In this document: positions 1 through 7,252 of the stretch, in pieces
How positions within the stretch are numbered: the first letter of the stretch is position 1
Layout of the letters: the number at the start of each line of letters is the position of its first letter
NCBI GenBank assembly: GCA_002435955.1
Contig: DIWZ01000002.1
Coordinates: 19,122-40,456, forward strand
Length of the DNA stretch: 21,335 bases
DNA from: Pelobacter sp. UBA6093
Lineage (GTDB): Bacteria > Desulfobacterota > Desulfuromonadia > Desulfuromonadales > Syntrophotaleaceae
Reading direction: 5' to 3'
The notes under the pieces: model-generated
The model's input: the letters and a program-made list of their open reading frames with translations, nothing else
Told to the model about the DNA's origin: nothing
Databases searched by the model: none
Program-made: the position numbers and the translations under genes

Positions 1-2390
1 TTGGCTTTGGCGAATTTTTGCAATCCTTCGACCATTTTCTGCAACCGATCATTGACCAGATAATTTACCGTCCCCTCCGGCCAGGAGCCATCCTCAAGTT
101 GCTGACCGGCCGGCACGCCGGTGAGGATTTCAATACCTTCATCGATATGATCGACCGCCCATATATGAAATTGACCGGTGGCCACGGCATCGACGACTTC
201 CTGCTTGAGCATGAGGTTCTGTACGTTCCGGGCAGGGATCATCACCCCTTGCTGTCCGGTCAAGCCATTGGATTTACAGACAGCGAAGAACCCTTCGATT
301 TTTTCATTGACCCCGCCGATAGGTTGGATCTGGCCGCGCTGATTGACCGATCCGGTGACGGATATGCCCTGAAGCAAAGGCAGACTGGCAAGCGATGAAA
401 GCAAACCGTACAATTCAGCCGACGACGCACTGTCCCCCTCGACCCCGGAGTAAGACTGTTCAAAGCAGATGGACGCAGCCAATGCCAGGGGTTTGTCCTG
501 GGCATAGCGATCACCGAGGAAGCCAGACAGGATGAGGACGCCTTTATCGTAAATAGGGCCCGACAACTTGGCTTCCCGTTCGATATTGACCACGCCGCCC
601 TTACCCATGAAAGTACGCACGGTAATGCGGGACGGCTTTCCAAACGAATAATCACCCAGCAGATAAACCGACAAACCATTAAGCTGGCCGACCACTTCTC
701 CTTCGGTATCGACCATGATACGACCATCTTCGATCATCTCCTGGACGAGTTGCTCGACCTTATTGGAGCGATACTCCTTGGACTCCACCGCCAGTTCGAC
801 ATGATCACGTTCCACCATATCGACGCCATGACGTTGTGCATAATACGAAGCTTCCCGGATCAGGTCGGTCAGATCCATAAAATGGCAGGACAACCGATTT
901 TTGTCATCAGCCAGCCGTGCTGCATATTCAACCACCCTGGCCACACCGTCGGGCGAAAAATGCAGCAATTCCTCTTTGCGGCATTGGGTAGCGATAAACT
1001 GGGCGTAATGCTGCACGTTTTCCCAGGTGTTTTTCATCAAACTGTTGAAATCGGACTTAACTTTGAAATACTTGCGGAAATCCGGGTCGAGTTGATAAAG
1101 CAGATAATAAAACATGGGTAAACCGATCATCACCAGTTTGCATTTCAGGGGGATCGGCTCCGGCTTCAGAGATACCGTGGCAATCAGCCGATATTGTTCG
1201 GTCATATCCTCGATCTTGATTTCCCCCTTGCGCAGACACCGTTTGATGGCTTCATAGGAAAACAGATTGATGAGCACTTCACGGCAATCAACGATCAGAT
1301 AGCCGCCATTGGCCCGGTGCAGAGCCCCCGGCTTGATCATGGTGAAATTGGTGGTGGCATTACCCATCTGAATTATGTGTTCGATACGACCGAATAGATT
1401 GAAGTAGGTAGGATTGGGCTCATACACCACCGGGGCGCCTTCAAGGGCACTGTTGTCGACGAACAGATTGACCCGGTATTGATCGAAGGACGGCTCCTGG
1501 CGAGCCACCCGCATGCCGCCCAGAGCCACCTGCGGAGCCTGGTTGGGGCGGAACTCGTCGGCTCGGTTTAGCAGATCCTCCCGGCAGTTGCCGAGGTGCT
1601 CCAATACTTTCTGATGGTCGCGGTATTTTTCTTCCAGATCTTCGAATAAATGCCGCAGGGCTGCATTCAGGTAATTTTTTTCCATCTCAATCAAAGACAT
1701 GCGCAACTGCTTTTCCAGTTCGACAATCTGGCGCAAAGTATCGTTGAGCAGCTCCTGCAGCTCGCTCCCTTTATCTTCCAGCTCCTGCCGATCCTTCTCC
1801 TCCAATTCACCGTACTCCTGCTGAGATAAGGGCTGCCCGTCCCGGGTCGGAACCAGGACCAACCCTCCTACGGTACGCTGCAACAGAAAACCTTCAGCAT
1901 TAACTTTTTCCTCCAGTTGCTGGACGAGCTTTTTGTTTTTTTCCTGGGACTCCTGAGTTATCGTATTTTTGGCCTGCTCGTATTCCTTGCTCTCGAAAAG
2001 CTTGGGGATCGCTCCGGCCAGAAGACTGATGAGGGTCTCCATGTCGTCGCGAAAGGTTTTGCCGAGTCCCGCCGGCAAGCGCAGGCAGGTCGGGCGGTCG
2101 CCACCTTTGAAGTCATGAACATAACACCAGTCATCGGGAATCGGCTGGTCCTTGGACCGCTGGTCCAGCACACGTTTGATAGTCGAAGACCGGCCTGTAC
2201 CCGATTCGCCCAGAATAAAAAGATTGAACCCGTTGGAATCGATGCCCAGTCCAAATTCGATGGCAGTCAAGGCCCGATCCTGCCCGATGGTTTCCTCCGG
2301 ACAATCAAGCGCCGCGGTACTGGGAAATTCAAACTGCGCCGGATCGCACTTCCAAAAAAGTTCTTGAGGTGAAAGCTTGAATTGTTCCAT
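1..2390 (-). CDS. Lon-like ATP-dependent protease (LonB/YcbZ-type, AAA_32 family), 3' end cut by window
   Basis: Cytosolic AAA+ serine protease of the Lon superfamily, single polypeptide with ATPase and peptidase parts. The frame is open from an ATG at 2390 to the window edge (796 residues seen; the family is about 800 long, so only a few C-terminal residues are missing). Seen in order: an N-terminal nucleotide-binding motif GESGTGRS (61-68); a long charged, Glu/Lys-rich coiled-coil-like insert (about 135-270); the segment PGALHRANGGYLIVD, typical of this family's Walker B region; and a C-terminal Lon peptidase domain. The catalytic dyad is visible: Ser654 in EGDSAS and Lys697 in GGVNEK, 43 residues apart, the same spacing as in E. 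coli Lon. The first motif has Arg where a Walker A lysine is expected. A weak purine-rich ribosome site (AAAGGGAAGG) precedes the ATG. It is monocistronic here as far as visible and divergent from the DedA-PAP2 gene. Its substrates cannot be told from sequence. Confidence 0.93.
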   Translation of the reverse strand, partial: MEQFKLSPQELFWKCDPAQFEFPSTAALDCPEETIGQDRALTAIEFGLGIDSNGFNLFILGESGTGRSSTIKRVLDQRSKDQPIPDDWCYVHDFKGGDRPTCLRLPAGLGKTFRDDMETLISLLAGAIPKLFESKEYEQAKNTITQESQEKNKKLVQQLEEKVNAEGFLLQRTVGGLVLVPTRDGQPLSQQEYGELEEKDRQELEDKGSELQELLNDTLRQIVELEKQLRMSLIEMEKNYLNAALRHLFEDLEEKYRDHQKVLEHLGNCREDLLNRADEFRPNQAPQVALGGMRVARQEPSFDQYRVNLFVDNSALEGAPVVYEPNPTYFNLFGRIEHIIQMGNATTNFTMIKPGALHRANGGYLIVDCREVLINLFSYEAIKRCLRKGEIKIEDMTEQYRLIATVSLKPEPIPLKCKLVMIGLPMFYYLLYQLDPDFRKYFKVKSDFNSLMKNTWENVQHYAQFIATQCRKEELLHFSPDGVARVVEYAARLADDKNRLSCHFMDLTDLIREASYYAQRHGVDMVERDHVELAVESKEYRSNKVEQLVQEMIEDGRIMVDTEGEVVGQLNGLSVYLLGDYSFGKPSRITVRTFMGKGGVVNIEREAKLSGPIYDKGVLILSGFLGDRYAQDKPLALAASICFEQSYSGVEGDSASSAELYGLLSSLASLPLLQGISVTGSVNQRGQIQPIGGVNEKIEGFFAVCKSNGLTGQQGVMIPARNVQNLMLKQEVVDAVATGQFHIWAVDHIDEGIEILTGVPAGQQLEDGSWPEGTVNYLVNDRLQKMVEGLQKFAKA

Positions 2391-2710
2391 TAATTTTGGC
2401 CTTCCCTTTCATTGACCTGCATTGACAACGTCCAAGATCACCATGACTTTTTATTGCTGCCGTCCTCTGCAATCCCCCCTGTCACGGTCCATACTGAAAA
2501 AACCGGACTCGGTATTGTAAACTTAAGGACATCGATAAGGATGTGCCTGGTATCCTGCGGTGGCTATGTCTTAATACTAACAATTCGCCCCCTGTTGGCA
2601 AGCCGAGCAGGCTTGCCGAAGCGATTGAAGCAGCATCATTTCGATCACTTGGGAAAAAGGCCCACAGCATTGGCGCGATAAGGTTTTCCACCCTATTCGT
2701 TTGGTACATC
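2391..2710. other. Divergent intergenic region, no gene seen
   Basis: This 320-base gap lies between the start of the Lon-like protease (minus) and the start of the DedA-PAP2 gene (plus), so it should hold promoters for both. A TTGACA box is present at 2422-2427 but no good -10 element follows at normal spacing. The only distinct structure is the hairpin at 2597-2617. The frame of the plus-strand gene stays open back to 2543, but that extension has no membrane-protein character and no resemblance to the DedA N-terminus, so I treat it as non-coding. Confidence 0.5.
2597..2617. repeat. Perfect 8-bp inverted repeat (hairpin) upstream of DedA-PAP2 gene
   Basis: GGCAAGCC and GGCTTGCC are separated by the 5-base loop GAGCA. 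No T-run follows on either strand, so it is not a standard terminator. It could be an operator, an mRNA leader hairpin or a copy of a dispersed palindromic repeat. Confidence 0.5.
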
Positions 2711-4219
2711 ATGGATTCCTTTTTGCCGTACATCACCGACAATCTGCCGACCGGCGGTGTGTATTATACTCTGCTGTTCCTTATCGCCATGGCCGAATCG
2801 ATCGCCATGGTCGGACTGGCGGTACCCGGCAGCACGCTGATCGTCTGTGCCGGCTTCCTTACCGCCCACGGCCAGGGGAGCCTCGGTGGCGTCATGCTGG
2901 CGGCGGGTTTCGGCGCGCTGGCAGGCGATATCATCAGCTACCTGATGGGCGCACGTCTGGGTTACAGGTTTCTACGCCGACCTGTTTTCCACAAGTATCT
3001 GGGAATATTGCGCAAGGCCGAAATGTTCTTTATCGATCACGGGGGCAAGAGTCTGTTCTTTGGAAGATTTATCGGCCCATTACGAGGGTTGACGCCCTTT
3101 ATGGCGGGCAGCGCGAAGCTGGCACCTGCGCGCTTTTTCGGCTATACCCTGGTCAGTTGCCTTCTATGGGGACTGGTTTACCCCGGAATTGGCGGACTGG
3201 GTGCCGCCAGTTGGCGGCAGGTACAGGTCTGGAGCGGCCGCCTGAGCCTGCTGGTCACTACCGTGCTGGTGCTGCTGGTTGCCAATGCGCTGTTCTGGCG
3301 CCACCTTGCTCCCCGTTTGGCCACCGGCCTTCGATCCTTCCGTGATCGAACCCGGGATCGAAGGCAGGCGCTATCCCAACAACCCTGGTCGCAAAAGTGG
3401 CAAAAGCAGCATCCACGTCGTTGGCAATTCGTTGCCGACCGTTTCAGCCTGCGACACGGTGCGGGCTTCTATCTCACCATGGGGCTTTTCTGTTGCGCCC
3501 TGTTTGCCAGTCTGTTTTTTGCCCTGTTGGTAAATTTGCCCATCTTCGAAACGATTGACCATCAGGTTTCAACCATTATCATCCGGAATCAGCACCTCTT
3601 GTCCGGGCGCCTTATGCTGCTCTGTTCCGGGCTGGCGGATCGTCCGGTCCTTTTGTTTTGGGGGCTGATGCTGGGTTTCTGGCTGCTGCTCAAGGGGAGG
3701 TTTTTTTCGGCGGCAATATTGCTTATCGGTACCTGGGGAGGACAGATGCTGATATTCACCCTGAAGCATGTCTTTGACCGGCCCAGGCCGCTCCCCCTGT
3801 ATCCCTGGGTTATCGCCGAATCTCCGGGATTTCCCAGTGGACATGCCTTTTTTGCCGTGCTTCTGGGCGGCTTGACCGTCTACCTGATGATCGGCACCCT
3901 CCGCTACTGGCAATTGCGTCTGTCATTGATCACCAGCTTCAGCTTTCTGGCCTTGCTGATAGGCACCAGTCGTATTTTTATCGGCGCGCACTGGTTCAGC
4001 GATGTGCTGGCGGGATGGTTGCTTGCGGCGCTGTGGTTATCTTTTTTGATAACTTCCATGGAGGTGCGCCGGCGGCTTGGCGGCGAAATGTTATGGCACC
4101 GACAGTGGCAGCTGCCCGGCATCCATCGCCGCCTTGAAAAACTGCTTTGGGCGACAGTGGCGAGCCTGGCCCTGCTTGGCATCGTACATCATTTGCTATC
4201 CCTATGGAGACTCGCTTGA
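2711..4219 (+). CDS. Bifunctional DedA-family / PAP2-phosphatase membrane protein
   Basis: Inner-membrane fusion of 502 residues. The N-terminal half (about 1-200) is a DedA/SNARE-associated domain, with the characteristic run AESIAMVGLAVPGS near residue 30 and FFGRFIGPLRG near residue 117. The C-terminal half is a PAP2 acid phosphatase with all three motifs: KHVFDRPRP (K-x6-RP), PSGH, and SRIFIGAHWFSD (SR-x5-H-x3-D). Known biology: DedA proteins have been linked to flipping undecaprenyl phosphate across the membrane, and PAP2 enzymes dephosphorylate undecaprenyl pyrophosphate or other lipid phosphates. I infer that the fusion joins dephosphorylation and return of a lipid carrier, or acts on phosphatidate-type lipids. 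The ATG at 2711 was chosen because it gives the usual short DedA N-terminus; no good ribosome site stands before it, so the start is less certain than the identity. Confidence 0.92.
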   Translation: MDSFLPYITDNLPTGGVYYTLLFLIAMAESIAMVGLAVPGSTLIVCAGFLTAHGQGSLGGVMLAAGFGALAGDIISYLMGARLGYRFLRRPVFHKYLGILRKAEMFFIDHGGKSLFFGRFIGPLRGLTPFMAGSAKLAPARFFGYTLVSCLLWGLVYPGIGGLGAASWRQVQVWSGRLSLLVTTVLVLLVANALFWRHLAPRLATGLRSFRDRTRDRRQALSQQPWSQKWQKQHPRRWQFVADRFSLRHGAGFYLTMGLFCCALFASLFFALLVNLPIFETIDHQVSTIIIRNQHLLSGRLMLLCSGLADRPVLLFWGLMLGFWLLLKGRFFSAAILLIGTWGGQMLIFTLKHVFDRPRPLPLYPWVIAESPGFPSGHAFFAVLLGGLTVYLMIGTLRYWQLRLSLITSFSFLALLIGTSRIFIGAHWFSDVLAGWLLAALWLSFLITSMEVRRRLGGEMLWHRQWQLPGIHRRLEKLLWATVASLALLGIVHHLLSLWRLA

Positions 4220-4222
4220 CAG

Positions 4223-4251
4223 TTGCTTCTGAGCGATTTTTTCTTTACGAT
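4223..4251 (+). promoter_or_regulatory. Candidate sigma-70 promoter for aguA-aguB
   Basis: TTGCTT (4223-4228) and TACGAT (4246-4251) are 17 bases apart, in the 67-base gap before aguA. The match is moderate. An overlapping TTGACA at 4216-4221 is too far from this -10 box. Without it, aguA would be read from the DedA-PAP2 promoter. Confidence 0.3.
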
Positions 4252-4286
4252 AGGCACCTTCTTCAACCCCAACTTAAGAGGTACGT

Positions 4287-5312
4287 ATGACCCTTCGCCT
4301 GCCGGCCGAATGGGAACCTCAGGACGCCGTCCTGCTGGCTTGGCCCCACGAAGAAAGTGACTGGTTACCCTGCATTGAAGATGTTGAACCGGTATTCATC
4401 AACCTGATTCGTGAAATCATCCGTTTCGAAAAGGTGATCCTGGTGGCGCCGGAGATCAAAGATGTTCGCTGCAAGCTTCTGGCAGCTAAAATCTGCCTGG
4501 AACGGGTACACCTGTACCAAATTCCCACCAATGATACATGGACGCGCGATTTCGGCCCCATCACCGTTGTGGATGATGACCGTCCGCAATTGCTCGATTT
4601 CACCTTCAATGGCTGGGGACTGAAATTTTCGGCCGACCTTGATAACCAGGTCAGCCGACGTCTGCATCAGGCCAAAGCTTTCGGCGAGATCCCCTTGACG
4701 ATCTGCGGGATGACCCTGGAGGGCGGCAGCATCGAATCGGACGGACGAGGCACCCTGCTGACGACCAGCGAGTGCCTGCTCAACGCCAACCGCAACCCGC
4801 ATATGACCAGGGAACACATCGAGGAGATCTTCGGTCGGTTGCTGGGCATCCAGAAGGTGCTGTGGCTGGAAAACGGTTTTCTGGCCGGCGACGATACCGA
4901 TTCGCACATCGACACGCTGGCCCGGCTTTGCCCGAATGACACCATCCTTTATGTCCGTTGCGATAATCCCGAAGATGAGCATTACCATGCATTGCAGGCC
5001 ATGGCCGGAGAATTGCGCGCCTTTCGTACCATCGAAGGACGCCCCTTCCGTCTGATTTCGCTTCCTTGGCCGCAAGCGTGCTATGATGAAGATGGTCACC
5101 GCCTGCCAGCTACTTACGCCAACTTCCTCGTGATCAACCAGGCGGTGCTGGTACCGACTTACAACGATCCGCAAGATGCCCATGCCTTGTCCGCCATCGG
5201 CCAGGCCTTTCCCGGTCATGCTGTAATCGGCGTGAATTGTCGGCCGCTTATCCTGCAACACGGATCGCTGCACTGCGTTACCATGCAATTGCCGAAAGGG
5301 GTTTTACCATGA
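4287..5312 (+). CDS. aguA: Agmatine deiminase
   Basis: Cytosolic enzyme that hydrolyses agmatine to N-carbamoylputrescine and ammonia, the first step of the agmatine route to putrescine. It has 341 residues, slightly shorter than the usual 350-370. Family signatures seen: PAEWEPQDAVLLAWP at the N-terminus, NDTWTRDFGP (about 82-91), FNGWG, EGGSIESDGRGTLLTT (about 145-160), GDDTDSHID with the catalytic His207, and a C-terminal HGSLHC placing the nucleophilic Cys330. The usual GGGNIHC context around the Cys reads QHGSLHC here, a mild departure. The ribosome site AGAGG lies 6 bases before the ATG. The stop codon overlaps the start of aguB in ATGA, so the two are very probably translationally coupled. 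Peptidylarginine deiminases share the fold, but the size and motifs favour the agmatine enzyme. Confidence 0.93.
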   Translation: MTLRLPAEWEPQDAVLLAWPHEESDWLPCIEDVEPVFINLIREIIRFEKVILVAPEIKDVRCKLLAAKICLERVHLYQIPTNDTWTRDFGPITVVDDDRPQLLDFTFNGWGLKFSADLDNQVSRRLHQAKAFGEIPLTICGMTLEGGSIESDGRGTLLTTSECLLNANRNPHMTREHIEEIFGRLLGIQKVLWLENGFLAGDDTDSHIDTLARLCPNDTILYVRCDNPEDEHYHALQAMAGELRAFRTIEGRPFRLISLPWPQACYDEDGHRLPATYANFLVINQAVLVPTYNDPQDAHALSAIGQAFPGHAVIGVNCRPLILQHGSLHCVTMQLPKGVLP

Positions 5313-6196
5313 AAGAGCTGACCATCGGCCTGGTGCAGCAGACGTGCAGCGCCGACCGGCAGGGCAACCTCGATAAAAGTATCCACGGCATCCGCCAGGC
5401 GGCAGCCCGAGGCGCGCAACTGGTGGTCTTACAGGAGCTGCATGCCAGCCTGTACTTTTGCCAGACCGAAGATACCGACGGCTTCGATCTGGCCGAGCCG
5501 ATCCCCGGCCCGTCCACAGAACTTTTCGGCCTCATCGCCAGGGAACTGAATATTGTTATCGTGACATCACTGTTCGAGCGACGCGCACCGGGGCTTTACC
5601 ACAACACCGCGGTGGTTATTGAAAAGGACGGCAGCATTGCCGGTCGCTACCGTAAAATGCACATCCCGGATGATCCCGGTTACCATGAAAAGTTTTATTT
5701 TACCCCCGGCGATCTCGGTTTCACTCCCATTTCAACATCCGTTGGCAAACTCGGGGTTCTGGTCTGCTGGGACCAGTGGTATCCCGAAGCGGCCCGACTC
5801 ATGGCCATGGCTGGGGCAGAACTCCTGATCTATCCGACTGCCATCGGGTGGGACCCACGGGATGACGAAGCCGAACAGCAACGCCAGCTCGGTGCCTGGA
5901 TAACCATCCAGCGTGCGCACGCAGTCGCCAATGGATTGCCCGTAGTCGCTGTCAATCGGATCGGTTTCGAAGCGTCTCCAGACCCGCGGGGACCGGGCTC
6001 TTTATTCTGGGGGAACAGTTTTATCGCCGGCAGCCAGGGGGAAATTCTGGCCCAGGCCTGCGCGGACTGCGAAGAAGTGATGGTCGTAACGCTGGATCGC
6101 CGACGCAGTGAACAGGTACGACGAATCTGGCCGTTTTTACGTGATCGCCGCATTGACAATTACCAGGGACTGGTTAAACGTTTTCTGGACGAGTAG
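5309..6196 (+). CDS. aguB: N-carbamoylputrescine amidase
   Basis: Nitrilase-superfamily amidohydrolase of 295 residues that converts N-carbamoylputrescine to putrescine, CO2 and ammonia, completing the pathway begun by AguA. The catalytic triad is visible: Glu43 in LQELHAS, Lys116 in YRKMHIP, and Cys153 in VLVCWDQWYPE. The segment HIPDDPGYHEKFYF is typical of the plant and bacterial carbamoylputrescine amidases. The start is the ATG at 5309 in the ATGA overlap with aguA, with a ribosome site (AAAGGGG) just upstream inside aguA; the frame is open further upstream, but that would bury it deep in aguA. The pairing with aguA makes the substrate assignment firm. The supply of agmatine (arginine decarboxylase) is not encoded in this window. 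Confidence 0.94.
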   Translation: MKELTIGLVQQTCSADRQGNLDKSIHGIRQAAARGAQLVVLQELHASLYFCQTEDTDGFDLAEPIPGPSTELFGLIARELNIVIVTSLFERRAPGLYHNTAVVIEKDGSIAGRYRKMHIPDDPGYHEKFYFTPGDLGFTPISTSVGKLGVLVCWDQWYPEAARLMAMAGAELLIYPTAIGWDPRDDEAEQQRQLGAWITIQRAHAVANGLPVVAVNRIGFEASPDPRGPGSLFWGNSFIAGSQGEILAQACADCEEVMVVTLDRRRSEQVRRIWPFLRDRRIDNYQGLVKRFLDE

Positions 6197-6201
6197 CAAG
6201 C

Positions 6202-6269
6202 CAGGAGCTGGTTGGGGAAGGGAGATCTTTACGAAAAGAGGATGTATTCCCAACTCCGGCAAGCTCCTG
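6202..6269 (+). other. Imperfect long stem-loop in the 3' region of aguB
   Basis: Directly after the aguB stop, CAGGAGCT (6202-6209) pairs with AGCTCCTG (6262-6269), and GTTGGG (6211-6216) pairs with CCCAAC (6249-6254). A small inner hairpin (TCTTT, loop ACGA, AAAGA) sits in the remaining loop. It has no T-run. It could be a 3'-UTR stabilising structure, a small RNA released from the aguB transcript, or a palindromic repeat unit. Confidence 0.4.
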
Positions 6270-6277
6270 CACCCCTC

Positions 6278-6313
6278 AAAAAACAAAAAGGCCGGAACCG
6301 ATGCTCCGACCTT
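6278..6313 (-). terminator. Intrinsic terminator between convergent aguB and zinc-ribbon gene
   Basis: AAGGCCGGA (6288-6296) and TCCGACCTT (6305-6313) form a 9-bp stem with one mismatch and an 8-base loop. On the minus strand it is followed by TTTTTGTTTTTT, giving a strong terminator for the zinc-ribbon transcript. On the plus strand the trailing sequence is A/T-rich without a clean T-run, so it may terminate aguB only weakly. Confidence 0.75.
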
Positions 6314-6370
6314 CTAAAATATTATATTTGGTGCCTTATAAAACCCTGTTCAGGCACTTATCGTTATGGA

Positions 6371-6526
6371 TCAACCTAAAAATAAATTGCGGCTGCGCGC
6401 CCGATTCGCAAGAATGGTATGGTCGATAATTTCACCGCAGGCAGAGCATTTCCAAGCATCAAACACTCTCACGAAGTCATAATATTTTTCAGCATACATC
6501 CGACCTTTACACTTAGGACATCTCAT
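6371..6526 (-). CDS. Small zinc-ribbon protein, 51 residues, function unknown
   Basis: A short gene starting at ATG 6526 and ending in TGA at 6371. The protein begins MRCPKCKGRM and has a second cysteine pair in WKCSACGEIID near residues 26-34, so it has the CxxC...CxxC pattern of a zinc ribbon. The C-terminal segment DHTILANR resembles an ending I recall from many small, uncharacterised delta-proteobacterial zinc-ribbon proteins. An unusually strong ribosome site (AAGGGGGG) stands 5 bases before the ATG, and a good terminator follows the gene, both supporting a real gene. It may be the last gene of the lysC-cimA-comEA-like unit or have its own promoter. I do not know its function; nucleic-acid binding or a protein-protein role is possible. 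Confidence 0.82.
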   Translation of the reverse strand: MRCPKCKGRMYAEKYYDFVRVFDAWKCSACGEIIDHTILANRARSRNLFLG

Positions 6527-6547
6527 GGTTTCCCCCCTTGGTTGAAA

Positions 6548-6578
6548 ATAACTGCCAGCAGCTAACGGATTACGTCAA
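6548..6578 (-). promoter_or_regulatory. Possible promoter for the zinc-ribbon gene
   Basis: On the minus strand TTGACG (6578-6573) is followed after 19 bases by AGTTAT (6553-6548), about 20 bases before the start codon. The spacing is long, so this is a weak candidate. The rest of the 169-base gap to the ComEA-like gene holds no other structure I can name. Confidence 0.25.
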
Positions 6579-6695
6579 ACATAGTTTCACGTCTCGTGCC
6601 AGCCCAGGAAAAAAACCTTTGAGAAATCCCCTACCTTCCGTAAAGATATCGAAAACCCATTGTTTTTTCAACTACTTGTAAATATTTATTTATTT

Positions 6696-7250
6696 TCAAA
6701 AGAAGTCATTCAAACGTTTGATGGTACCCGGTCCGATGCCTTTGACGCGTTTCAGGGTCTCTAAATCGCCAAATTCGCCATTTTTTTGGCGGTCTGCCAT
6801 AATTCGCTCGGCAAGACGGGGGCCGATACCTGGCAAAGCCTGCCAATCACTGGCCTTCATGGTATCGGGGTGCAGCGGAATGCCAAGAGCCATGCACTGT
6901 CCGGCTGGAACAAAAAACCTCGCTACATCGACAACTTCGGCATTCATAAAAACAAGTTCCAAGCCCTCTCCCGAGCGCAACGGCCCCTTGTCCGCAAAGG
7001 ATTTTGCCACCTCAGCGTTTAATTCAAACCCCGCCATCTGGATGACGTCATCCGTCGAAACACCGTCAATAAATTGATGGTAGCCCTGTATACGAAATCC
7101 TTGTCCCAGATAAAGCGTAACATATTCCGGCTTATTTACATGAAAAGCCGGGAACTCCTCCCGTAAAAGAGAAGTCACCCGGCTTGCACGGAACAGTAAG
7201 ATACTGAGCAAAACGACGACCAGCAAAGTAATTCCGCCGGATCGCCTCAT
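6696..7250 (-). CDS. ComEA-like membrane-anchored helix-hairpin-helix protein
   Basis: Protein of 184 residues with one N-terminal hydrophobic segment (about 6-20, after MRR) that would act as a membrane anchor or uncleaved signal. The middle (about 30-125) is divergent and may correspond to the SLBB-like part of ComEA proteins. The C-terminal 60 residues contain two helix-hairpin-helix motifs, LPGIGPRLAERI and VKGIGPGTIKRL, the non-specific DNA-binding pair of ComEA. ComEA proteins bind DNA outside the inner membrane during natural transformation; whether this one does so is inferred. The ATG at 7250 follows the cimA stop by 2 bases, so it is co-transcribed with cimA. No other competence gene is in the window, and the divergent centre leaves room for another role. 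Confidence 0.8.
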   Translation of the reverse strand: MRRSGGITLLVVVLLSILLFRASRVTSLLREEFPAFHVNKPEYVTLYLGQGFRIQGYHQFIDGVSTDDVIQMAGFELNAEVAKSFADKGPLRSGEGLELVFMNAEVVDVARFFVPAGQCMALGIPLHPDTMKASDWQALPGIGPRLAERIMADRQKNGEFGDLETLKRVKGIGPGTIKRLNDFF

Positions 7251-7252
7251 GG

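Noticed and set aside
260..727. Minus-strand open frame of 155 codons
   Set aside because: It lies in another frame of the Lon-like protease peptidase domain, whose catalytic Ser and Lys are in the chosen frame.
2597..2617. Possible sigma-54 promoter (TGGCA ... TTGC)
   Set aside because: The GG and GC elements are 16 bases apart instead of 10.
2543..2710. N-terminal extension of the DedA-PAP2 protein
   Set aside because: The 56 extra residues are not hydrophobic, cover the hairpin at 2597-2617 and are not seen in DedA proteins; the start at 2711 gives the expected N-terminus.
4365..5288. Long minus-strand frame of 307 codons opposite aguA
   Set aside because: It is an antisense shadow; aguA on the plus strand has all family motifs and the reverse frame resembles nothing I know.
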